From: Pirellulaceae bacterium
GTDB lineage: Bacteria > Planctomycetota > Planctomycetia > Pirellulales > Pirellulaceae
Direction of reading: 5' to 3'
DNA: 5,478 nucleotides
Assembly (NCBI GenBank): GCA_022448645.1
Contig: JAKVBZ010000180.1
Location: 1 to 5,478, forward strand
The notes beneath the pieces were generated by a model. It was not told the origin of the DNA. It ran no database searches and worked only from the letters and a program-made list of their open reading frames with translations. Positions 1 to 5,380 of this stretch are shown piece by piece. Positions within the stretch are counted from its first letter, which is position 1; each line of letters starts with the position of its first letter. A program made the translations under genes and the position numbers.

Positions 1-98
1 CGAAGCCTAGCTACCAGTCTCGATCCGGCTGACGGCGAACCGTTATAGGATTTTGGAATCATTCATCCATTTGAGTACGAATAGGCAACAAGAACACG

Positions 99-1142
99 AT
101 GACCGCGACTCCTTTTCGATTTGTGTTGAGTGCTGATTTTTATGACGAAGCTGGCGAGTTGAAATACGATGATATTGGTTTAAGCACTTTTGACGATCAC
201 CCAGAAATCAGCACGACGACCATGGCCGAATTTCGCCAGGTTGTCATGCCAGATCAGCTACAGAACTGCCACGGATCTCTGCTTTTGACCCCCCATGTTA
301 CGGCCGATTCGGTACGGGATTGTGATGACCTTCTGGTCATCGCTCGATTTGGGGTGGGCTACGATTCCGTTGACGTTCCCGCGTGCACGGAGCAAAGTGT
401 GCTTGTTACGATCGCTGTTGGCGCGGTTGACCGACCGGTTGCTGAAGCCACGGTTGGCTGGATGATTGCTTTAACCCATCACATGTTAGTCAAGGATCGA
501 CTGGTGCGCACGGGCGACTGGGATAAACGTTCGCAATACATGGGATGTGAATTGCGTGATCGCACGTTAGGTATGGTGGGCCTAGGAAGAATTGGGCGAT
601 CGGTGGTCAAGCTACTAGAGGGGTTTGGTATGAACCAGCCTATCGGGTTTGATCCATTTCTCTCTCAGGATGCGTTTGATGAGATCGGTGTACGGTCAGT
701 AGGTTTGCAAGAGTTGTTGCAGACGGCGGATTTTGTTTCGCTTCATTGTCCGTTGAGCGATGAGACTCGGGATTTGATCGGAATGACCGAGTTGAGTTGG
801 ATGAAACCGGGTGCCTATCTGATTAACGTCGCGCGCGGGGGGATTGTCAACGAAGACGCGTTGTATCAGGCACTGAAGAAGGGTCAGATCGCTGGTGCGG
901 CCCTAGATTGTTTTGACAGCGAACCGGTCACAGAACCACACCGTTTTGGTGAATTCGATAATGTTCTCTTGGCACCGCATTCCATTGCCTGGACCAACGA
1001 ATTGTTTCGTGACATCGGCCGTACCGCATGTCAGGGTGTGCTCGATCTGGCTCACGGGAAAACTCCCAATGGGATCGTTAATCCAGAAGTGTTAGACCAG
1101 CCGAGGTTCCAAGAAAAATGGCGTCGTCTATTGGGGCGTTAA
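99..1142 (+). CDS. D-isomer-specific 2-hydroxyacid dehydrogenase (NAD-dependent, phosphoglycerate dehydrogenase-like)
   Basis: This 347-residue cytoplasmic oxidoreductase should interconvert a D-2-hydroxyacid and its 2-oxoacid. The N-terminal part (about 1-115) belongs to the substrate-binding domain and carries the family signature ARFGVGYDSVD (82-92). The Rossmann domain follows, with nucleotide motif GLGRIG (161-166). An aspartate at 185, in GFDP at the end of the second strand, favours NAD over NADP. The catalytic residues of the family are visible: Arg246 in NVARGG, Glu275 in DSEP and His294 in APHS. Length is normal for the family and there is no ACT domain, so it is not a long-form SerA. 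The substrate cannot be read from sequence; 3-phosphoglycerate, glyoxylate/hydroxypyruvate or a sugar acid are all possible. The ATG has only a weak purine stretch upstream (AGG at 83-85), but the N-terminus looks complete. It is the first of three co-directional genes. Family assignment is firm; specificity is unknown. Confidence 0.95.
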   Translation: MTATPFRFVLSADFYDEAGELKYDDIGLSTFDDHPEISTTTMAEFRQVVMPDQLQNCHGSLLLTPHVTADSVRDCDDLLVIARFGVGYDSVDVPACTEQSVLVTIAVGAVDRPVAEATVGWMIALTHHMLVKDRLVRTGDWDKRSQYMGCELRDRTLGMVGLGRIGRSVVKLLEGFGMNQPIGFDPFLSQDAFDEIGVRSVGLQELLQTADFVSLHCPLSDETRDLIGMTELSWMKPGAYLINVARGGIVNEDALYQALKKGQIAGAALDCFDSEPVTEPHRFGEFDNVLLAPHSIAWTNELFRDIGRTACQGVLDLAHGKTPNGIVNPEVLDQPRFQEKWRRLLGR

Positions 1143-1222
1143 CGCAACGGTACTTGGTTTCAGGATGACACCCTGACCGCTTGTTTCTCGAAACTATCCC
1201 TCCGAAAGAGTGGAAATTCCGC

Positions 1223-2212
1223 GTGCAATACACCACACTTGGTTCCACCAGCTTGCGAGTTTCGCGTCTTGCATTCGGTGCAGGGCCTGTTCCCGAATTG
1301 ATGACGGAAAATCAGCAGGATCGACAACGGAATGTCGTCAAGCGAGCATTGGATTGCGGCATCAATTGGTTTGACACGGCGGCCACCTACGGCCAGGGGA
1401 AATCGGAAGCGAATCTTGGCGCCACGCTGGCCGCGTTGGGAGCTTCGCACGACGTGTACTTGGCTACAAAAGTTCGTGTGCTGCCTGACCAAGTCGACAA
1501 CATTCCACAAGCCGTTCACGAAAGCGTTGCGGGCAGTTTGCACCGACTACAGGTCGACCGGATAACTTTGTTGCAGGTCCACAATGCGATTACCGCGAAA
1601 CGCGGCGACGAACCTACGTCGCTGACGCCTGCTGACGTACTGGGTCCGAATGGCATGTTGGAGACATTTCGCCAATTGCAAGAAGATGGTGTTGTGGGCC
1701 ATGTTGGTATCACGGGGATTGGTCAGGCCGATGCGCTGCGGGAAATTGTCCGCAGTGGTCAGATCGACACCATACAAGTTCCATTCAACCTAATGAATCC
1801 CTCTGCCGGCTACGCCCTGGAGCAACGTTTTCCGGAAGCCAATTACGGAAACATTATGGCGGATTGTAAAGAGTGTGGTGTGGGAGTTTTTACCATTCGC
1901 GTATTCGCCGGTGGTGCCTTGGCAGGACGGGCTCCCAGTGCACATACTCACAAGACACCGTTCTTTCCTTTAGACTTGTACCAACGTGACCAGCAACGCG
2001 CTGCCGTTTTGTGCAGTCAGTTGGGCGATTCGATAAGCACCAAAGAAGCGGCGCTGCGCTTTGCTGTCAATCACTCTGGAGTAAATGCGGCGATCATTGG
2101 GTTTGGTGCTGAGCAGCACCTGGACGAAGCGGAGGTGTGGTCTGAGCGAGGTGCCTTGTCAGAACAGACATTGAGTCAAATTGAACGCTGGGACTACTTG
2201 GGCGAATCGTGA
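1223..2212 (+). CDS. Aldo/keto reductase
   Basis: This 329-residue soluble TIM-barrel enzyme of the aldo/keto reductase superfamily should reduce a carbonyl, or oxidise an alcohol, with NAD(P)H. Numbering from the GTG start, the N-terminus (MQYTTLGSTSLRVSRLAFGA, 1-20) is the usual AKR opening. The catalytic tetrad of the family is present: Asp51 and Tyr56 in FDTAATYG, Lys83 in ATKV and His120 in LLQVHN. The C-terminal part (274-303, with LRFAVNHSGVNAAIIGFG) is the usual cofactor-phosphate region. The frame stays open upstream to a TTG at 1181. The GTG at 1223 is preferred because homologues begin with this MxYxxLGxTxLxVSxLxFG pattern and because a purine-rich GAAAGAGTGGAA lies 8-19 bases upstream. 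The gene follows the dehydrogenase after 80 bases, so the pair may act on related substrates. Substrate is unknown. Family call is firm; the start is probable. Confidence 0.94.
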   Translation: MQYTTLGSTSLRVSRLAFGAGPVPELMTENQQDRQRNVVKRALDCGINWFDTAATYGQGKSEANLGATLAALGASHDVYLATKVRVLPDQVDNIPQAVHESVAGSLHRLQVDRITLLQVHNAITAKRGDEPTSLTPADVLGPNGMLETFRQLQEDGVVGHVGITGIGQADALREIVRSGQIDTIQVPFNLMNPSAGYALEQRFPEANYGNIMADCKECGVGVFTIRVFAGGALAGRAPSAHTHKTPFFPLDLYQRDQQRAAVLCSQLGDSISTKEAALRFAVNHSGVNAAIIGFGAEQHLDEAEVWSERGALSEQTLSQIERWDYLGES

Positions 2213-2278
2213 TGGTGAGACCAATCGTGGGGAAGGTTTTGGTCCACTTGCGGTAAATCTTATGAAGGACATTCACGC

Positions 2279-2701
2279 ATGAAATCACATACGAAGCATT
2301 TAACTATGCAGGTTCGTGAACGTATGGAATTCATCAATATCACCGGCGACGTCGAAGAACAATTGCGAGCTAGTGGCATTCAAGAGGGCCTTTGTCTGGT
2401 AAATGCGATGCACATTACAGCCAGTGTGTTCATCAATGATGACGAACCGGGCCTTCACCGCGATTACAAAAAATGGCTTGAGGAACTGGCGCCATTTGAT
2501 GCCTCGCCGGATCGCTACCACCATAACCGCACCGGTGAAGACAACGCTGACGCGCACCACAAACGACAGATCATGGGACGCGAGGTGGTGGTTGCTGTGA
2601 CAGAAGGCAGGTTAGATTTTGGACCTTGGGAACAGATCTTTTATGGTGAGTTCGACGGCAACCGGCCCAAGAGGATCATGATCAAGATCATCGGTGAATG
2701 A
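2279..2701 (+). CDS. yjbQ: YjbQ/UPF0047 family protein (secondary thiamine-phosphate synthase-type)
   Basis: This 140-residue single-domain protein matches the YjbQ/UPF0047 family. Some members can weakly replace ThiE (thiamine-phosphate synthase); the true physiological role of the family is unsettled. Family marks in order are [13 protein letters not shown] (15-27), [13 protein letters not shown] (42-54), a YHHN stretch (80-83), [10 protein letters not shown] (91-100), [21 protein letters not shown] (split around residue 110) and the C-terminal [10 protein letters not shown]. Conserved histidines at 45, 82 and 93/94 are candidates for the metal- or phosphate-binding pocket; this assignment is inferred from the family. 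The ATG is supported by GAAGGA at 2264-2269, nine bases upstream, the best ribosome site of the first three genes. Length is typical. It follows the aldo/keto reductase after 66 bases and may be co-transcribed, although a weak inverted repeat (GACCAA/TTGGTC, 2219-2244) lies in that gap. Function in this organism is uncertain. Confidence 0.93.
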   Translation: MKSHTKHLTMQVRERMEFINITGDVEEQLRASGIQEGLCLVNAMHITASVFINDDEPGLHRDYKKWLEELAPFDASPDRYHHNRTGEDNADAHHKRQIMGREVVVAVTEGRLDFGPWEQIFYGEFDGNRPKRIMIKIIGE

Positions 2702-3306
2702 GAGCCAGGTCTTGGTTCGAAAAACTTATCACGAAAAAGTTGTGCCAGTTTCACATGTTTACCACACAGCGGTTAAACACCGTATCCTAATTGTTCCAGA
2801 GGGCACCCTGGGCTACAGTTTCGCACTCTGAGTAGGGAACAAGATACATGTTTAGGCCCGAAGATGTTCAACAATTCTTTGAGGTACATGTCAGGGTGTC
2901 GGGGTTGAACGCGTTGAGCCCATTGTTGGAGTGAGCCGCTTTGCTCATGTGTCGAACTGTTTTTGAATGTTCTGAGCATCTCGTCTTTGCTTTTGAATCT
3001 GGCTGAGCTCTTAGCTTTGAAGTTGCGAGAACGCGGTTTTTCTTGGGAAATCATCACCCGACGCCTCGGGTGATGGTTTGGCGCGACATGTTTTTCTGGT
3101 CCCGGTCAATCCCTACTTGACTTTTACTCCACGAATAGAACAATGACCGCCGTTCCTGTGAAATGCTAGATAAGTTTGGAATCTTGGTGGTGAATCGGTC
3201 GCGGGTTCCCGTGGAACCCTGTTTGTCGTAAACTGGTGTGCTCAGCATCAGTTGCCAATTATTCACTGACGGCATGACGCCGATGTCTTCCCGCCACCAA
3301 AATATT
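2702..3306. other. Intergenic stretch without a convincing gene
   Basis: About 600 bases separate the YjbQ gene from tRNA-Lys. A 94-codon minus-strand frame (3057-2773) is open, but its start codon lies inside a perfect hairpin, its N-terminus is a low-complexity K/S/R run, and I recognise no family. Visible structures are the 14-bp hairpin at 3048-3079, listed separately, and a smaller one at 3203-3219 (GGGTTCC, 3-base loop, GGAACCC) followed by TGTTTGT. No clear tRNA promoter could be picked out; TTGCCA at 3252-3257 lacks a good -10 partner. The stretch may be a decayed gene or plain spacer. Confidence 0.5.
3048..3079. terminator. Perfect 14-bp hairpin, possible intrinsic terminator
   Basis: The left arm (3048-3061, containing CATCACCCGA) pairs with the right arm (3066-3079, containing TCGGGTGATG) around a CGCC loop. 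There is one G-T pair and an A3/T3 base to the stem. On the + strand the run after the stem is only TTTGG, and on the - strand it is TTTCCC. A classical long T-tract is therefore lacking in both directions, although CATGTTTTTC follows about ten bases later on the + strand. It could end readthrough from the YjbQ side before tRNA-Lys, or be a protein or RNA structure of another kind. Confidence 0.45.
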
Positions 3307-3379
<73 letters not shown>

Positions 3380-3849
3380 CTTGCTAAGGTGCAATTAACA
3401 AAGGGTTTAGCTTTCTGATTCGCACCCTGGACCAACGGGTCGCGTCCCCATGAAAGTCCCCACGAATTCAAGTTTTCTGCATCGAGAAGAACAAAAGCGT
3501 AAACGGCACATTGTTGTCTGACTCGTATGTAAGGGCTTTTCTCAATTCGCCGTTTCCTCGCACCCTGTCACAAAAGCCGTAAAATCCGTAGGTCCAGGGT
3601 TCGAGTCACCCGCAAAATGTCAATCGGATCGCGTTGGAGTCGTCGTGCTGGCCATCGCCGCACCGGTATCGAGCAGACCGAAACATTCCGCGTCTCCAAC
3701 TGGGTCAAAGAGCCGAAATGGTCAGTTGCTCGTCCAAAACCTTGTGGCATGACCAAATTGGGCCGGGTAAGATCTCCTCGATGTCCGACTTACCCGAAAC
3801 ACCTTGAATCATTTTCTCCCGTCGAGCTCAACGTGAAATAGCTGGAACT
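3380..3849. other. Gene-poor stretch with tRNA fragment and repeats
   Basis: No convincing protein gene lies between tRNA-Lys and the promoter of the DUF1559 gene. A 74-codon + strand frame (3617-3841) lacks a ribosome site and begins just after the tRNA fragment; I recognise no family in it. Short repeats are frequent. TCGCACCCTG occurs at 3420-3429 and 3558-3567. ACAAAAGCGTAAA (3491-3503) recurs with one inserted C at 3570-3583. GGCTTTT (3534-3540) is inverted as AAAAGCC (3572-3578). ACCCTGGACC (3424-3433) is the exact reverse complement of part of the tRNA T-arm. CGGGTAAG (3764-3771) is inverted as CTTACCCG (3789-3796). The pattern is consistent with the remains of an integrated element, but no integrase is present in the window. 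Confidence 0.5.
3583..3605 (+). repeat. 23-bp exact direct repeat of the tRNA-Lys 3' half (possible att remnant)
   Basis: These 23 bases, starting AATCCGTAGG and ending GGTTCGAG, are identical to 3343-3365 in tRNA-Lys. They run from the last bases of the anticodon loop, through the anticodon-stem 3' strand and variable loop, into the T-loop. After that the match stops: TCACCCGC here, against CCCCTGCA in the tRNA. The copy is in the same orientation and 240 bases downstream. Anticodon-to-T-loop segments are common crossover sites for tyrosine integrases, so this may be a relic attachment site. A truncated second tRNA-Lys gene is the alternative. It cannot fold as a functional tRNA because the 5' half and acceptor stem are absent. 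Confidence 0.6.
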
Positions 3850-3879
3850 TTGACTCCAGAATTCCACCCATGTTACACT
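3850..3879 (+). promoter_or_regulatory. Predicted sigma70-type promoter of the DUF1559 gene
   Basis: TTGACT (3850-3855) and TACACT (3874-3879) are separated by 18 bases. The -35 box matches the consensus at five of six positions and the -10 box at four of six, including the key TA and final T. Transcription would begin near 3886 and leave a leader of about 70 nt before the ATG at 3956. The position suits the gene, but this is a pattern call only. Confidence 0.5.
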
Positions 3880-3905
3880 TCCACATAGCCAAACCACATC
3901 TAGGT

Positions 3906-3926
3906 CTCGCCGGGAGGCGCGGCGAG
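3906..3926 (+). promoter_or_regulatory. Leader hairpin with GGAGG in its loop
   Basis: CTCGCCG (3906-3912) pairs with CGGCGAG (3920-3926), giving seven GC-rich base pairs around loop GGAGGCG. It lies in the predicted leader of the DUF1559 gene, about 30 bases before the start codon and separate from the real ribosome site (GAGGAG, 3946-3951). It might stabilise the mRNA 5' end or offer a standby ribosome-binding surface. That role is inference. Confidence 0.35.
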
Positions 3927-3955
3927 TCAGCTTCCAACCGAACCCGAGGAGCGAC

Positions 3956-4930
3956 ATGAGTAGAGAATCAATGAAACGCACTGCTCATTCAACAGCTTTT
4001 ACGCTCGTCGAATTGCTCGTCGTGATCGCCATTATCGCCATTTTGATTGCGCTGTTGTTGCCTGCGGTGCAAGCGGCGCGCGAGGCGGCTCGACGTACTC
4101 AATGTTCGAATAATCTCAAGCAGATTGGCATCGCCGTTTTAAACTACGAATCTCAGTATGGGCACTTACCACCGGCTGCTTACAGGCTCAATTTCGGTGG
4201 ATATCCCGATGGCTATTCGCTACATGCCCTGATTCTCGATTTTCTGGAACAGAATCGTGTCGGCGATGAACTGGATTCCACAGTCATTGGTTCTCTCATC
4301 AATGCGGAAAGCTACCGCATGGCCGGCTATCTTTGCCCCAGCGGTTTCGCCGAATCGCAGGGACCGATTTCAGGCGCAGCGGGAGGACAATTTCCAGACG
4401 GTGGGTATATTTACTATCAACACTACAATCCGGTGCTCGGCGCGCGAGGAAACAATCTCTGGACAGGCTCGGGGACATACCCGGTCATTGATCCCCAAAG
4501 CGGCTCACCACCTCCGCTGCCACCAGGCGCAGGCTTTGCAACCACGGGCCTGACGGGGCTGAACGTTGCGAATACGTTGGCCTCCTGTCTGGATGGTTTG
4601 AGCAACACGCTGTTGATTGGCGAGCTGTCGGGCGACAATCTTCGCAGCAACGACCAGGACGGCCTGCCGCCGTTCTGGCCCCGAGGGACCACGACCGGTT
4701 CGCCACCGCTGTTGTGCTACGGTTGCCGAAATCTGTCCTTTCCCATCAATGCCTATCATGGCATCTGGGAAAGCACCACTAACGACAGCAGCTTCAGCAG
4801 TATGCATCCCGGCGGCACGCACTTCCTCATGGGTGACGGCTCCGTACATTTCTTTTCCGAAAGCACGGAGTTGAGGATTCTGCAGGGGCTTGCCACACGA
4901 GCCGATGGTGAAGTCGCCGCCCGGCCGTAG
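3956..4930 (+). CDS. DUF1559 domain-containing protein, type IV pilin-like N-terminus
   Basis: This 324-residue pseudopilin-like protein belongs to the DUF1559 family typical of Planctomycetes. A short basic leader (1-14) precedes [20 protein letters not shown] (15-34), a class III prepilin motif with Glu19 at mature position +5. This is the hydrophobic helix that anchors the protein in the inner membrane before and after prepilin peptidase cleavage. The helix continues as [12 protein letters not shown], then [10 protein letters not shown] (49-58), the family's usual opening. The globular part includes YLCPSG (125-130), a Pro/Gly-rich stretch (180-193), an unusual CYGC (254-257) and the C-terminal H-X9-DG motif (His284 to Asp294-Gly295), ending with [14 protein letters not shown]. 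The residue before the cleavage site is Ala14 rather than the usual Gly. GAGGAG at 3946-3951, four bases before the ATG, fixes the start. Family function is not established; an envelope or surface role is likely. It appears to be a single-gene unit. Confidence 0.96.
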   Translation: MSRESMKRTAHSTAFTLVELLVVIAIIAILIALLLPAVQAAREAARRTQCSNNLKQIGIAVLNYESQYGHLPPAAYRLNFGGYPDGYSLHALILDFLEQNRVGDELDSTVIGSLINAESYRMAGYLCPSGFAESQGPISGAAGGQFPDGGYIYYQHYNPVLGARGNNLWTGSGTYPVIDPQSGSPPPLPPGAGFATTGLTGLNVANTLASCLDGLSNTLLIGELSGDNLRSNDQDGLPPFWPRGTTTGSPPLLCYGCRNLSFPINAYHGIWESTTNDSSFSSMHPGGTHFLMGDGSVHFFSESTELRILQGLATRADGEVAARP

Positions 4931-5198
4931 CAATGACCGAAGACTGAAGGCCTTTGCTCCGCGGTGATGGTGCGGCCGTGGGGTGATAACCAGAAAGCGT
5001 ATCAAAACCGTGTACAACGGCATCCCCAGGCCATCGTACATTTGAGCAAACAGCTGTCTGCAAAGTGTTGCCTGCGAAGTGTTTGCCGACATTTGGCGGA
5101 CGCTGCCGTTTCATCTGACAATCAAGTCGAACGCCGACGGGTGTAGGGTAGTCGCCCGAGGCACCCGGCCGAGGAGGACTGGGGCTTGGGCGATCGGA
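4931..5198. other. Untranslated stretch after the DUF1559 gene
   Basis: No gene or clear terminator is seen directly after the DUF1559 stop. A 60-codon + strand frame (4964-5146) is open but has no ribosome site that I trust and no recognised family. Long minus-strand frames across here are open mainly because they shadow the DUF1559 coding sequence. A weak inverted repeat, CGGGTG (5138-5143) with CACCCG (5162-5167), has an 18-base loop. A purine run, GAGGAGGA near 5171, has no start codon at a useful distance. Confidence 0.4.
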
Positions 5199-5223
5199 CC
5201 AAAAAACATCGCGTTTTTTTTGG
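5199..5223 (+). promoter_or_regulatory. A-tract/T-tract inverted repeat, possible UP element
   Basis: CCAAAAAA (5199-5206) and TTTTTTGG (5216-5223) are perfect inverted arms around nine bases; the T-run itself is eight long (5214-5221). Relative to the start predicted for the promoter at 5232-5260, the T8 tract falls at about -46 to -53, where an UP element would contact the RNA polymerase alpha subunits. It may instead be an A/T-rich hairpin or a bent-DNA site. Confidence 0.4.
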
Positions 5224-5231
5224 CGTAATGC

Positions 5232-5260
5232 TTGACAAAACGGGGAATCAGTTTTACCAT
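5232..5260 (+). promoter_or_regulatory. Near-consensus sigma70-type promoter
   Basis: A perfect TTGACA (5232-5237) is followed after exactly 17 bases by TACCAT (5255-5260), which keeps TA, the fifth-position A and the final T of the -10 consensus. The predicted start is about 5267. It points away from the DUF1559 gene and toward no visible protein gene in the window. The inverted repeat 5243-5283 straddles its -10 box, so repressor control is possible. Confidence 0.55.
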
Positions 5261-5283
5261 AGATTTTGCAAAAGCTGATTCCC
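5243..5283. repeat. 13-bp inverted repeat across the promoter
   Basis: The left arm is GGGAATCAGTTTT (5243-5255) and the right arm AAAGCTGATTCCC (5271-5283). They pair over 13 positions with a single T-G pair and a 15-base loop. After two mismatches, AAAA (5237-5240) and TTTT (5286-5289) also pair, and the + strand continues as a T6 run (5286-5291). It could be an operator over the -10 region. For transcription arriving from upstream, it could act as an intrinsic terminator. Confidence 0.55.
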
Positions 5284-5380
5284 ACTTTTTTCGGTCGAGA
5301 ACTACTGCAATCCACACAATGCTGAGCAAATTCCACTTCCCTCGCGAGGGAAGTGGAGATTTCTCAGCATTTTCTTTTGC
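5267..5380 (+). ncRNA. Candidate small untranslated RNA (about 110 nt)
   Basis: This is predicted solely from signals: the promoter at 5232-5260, no usable ribosome site or reading frame behind it, and a terminator-like palindrome with T-tract at 5318-5378. The RNA would have a roughly 50-nt 5' part, mostly unpaired, and a long 3' hairpin. Its first bases, GCAAAAG (5268-5274), can pair with CTTTTGC (5374-5380) at the far end. I do not recognise a known RNA family. The same layout would serve as an attenuated leader for a gene beyond the window. The exact ends are estimates. Confidence 0.35.
5318..5378 (+). terminator. 54-base near-perfect palindrome with T-tract (strong intrinsic terminator)
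   Basis: Positions 5318-5344 and 5345-5371 are inverted copies: 24 Watson-Crick pairs, one T-G pair (5331/5358) and two mismatches (5327/5362 and 5330/5359). The inner 26 bases (5332-5357) are a perfect palindrome centred on CGCG, and the outer arms are AATGCTGAG and CTCAGCATT. On the + strand a T-rich tail (TTTTCTTTT, 5370-5378) follows, while the - strand exit is not T-rich. That orients it as a + strand terminator. The stem is much longer than usual, so a mobile palindromic element or cruciform-forming site is the main alternative. Confidence 0.6.

Noticed and set aside
1..48. Possible C-terminal tail of an upstream gene (frame 1 open to TAG at 46-48)
   Set aside because: Only 15 codons are visible (RSLATSLDPADGEPL), which is open by chance about half the time; nothing identifies a family.
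1157..1178. Small hairpin (TCAGG/CCTGA) between the dehydrogenase and aldo/keto reductase genes
   Set aside because: It has only five base pairs, no T-tract follows, and it is not strong enough to call a terminator.
1181..1222. TTG start extending the aldo/keto reductase by 14 residues
   Set aside because: The extra residues do not resemble family N-termini, whereas the GTG at 1223 begins exactly at the conserved opening and has a purine-rich stretch upstream.
2219..2244. GACCAA/TTGGTC inverted repeat between the aldo/keto reductase and YjbQ genes
   Set aside because: Six pairs with a 14-base loop are too weak to support a terminator or operator call.
2773..3057. 94-codon minus-strand frame
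   Set aside because: Its start codon lies within the stem at 3048-3079, its N-terminus is low-complexity and no family is recognised. A stretch such as LQQWAQRVQPRHPDMYLKEL looks protein-like, so a decayed gene remains possible, but not enough to call.
3568..3756. 62-codon minus-strand frame
   Set aside because: Its end (RTLDLRI) is antisense to the tRNA-Lys fragment; the rest has no recognisable family.
3617..3841. 74-codon + strand frame after the tRNA fragment
   Set aside because: It has no ribosome site, no recognised domain, an arginine-rich chance-like composition and an internal inverted repeat. It cannot be fully excluded.
4505..5092. 195-codon minus-strand frame, and a 169-codon one at 4827-5336
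   Set aside because: Both largely shadow the DUF1559 coding sequence and its flank; neither resembles a family, and the second runs through the promoter and palindrome structures.
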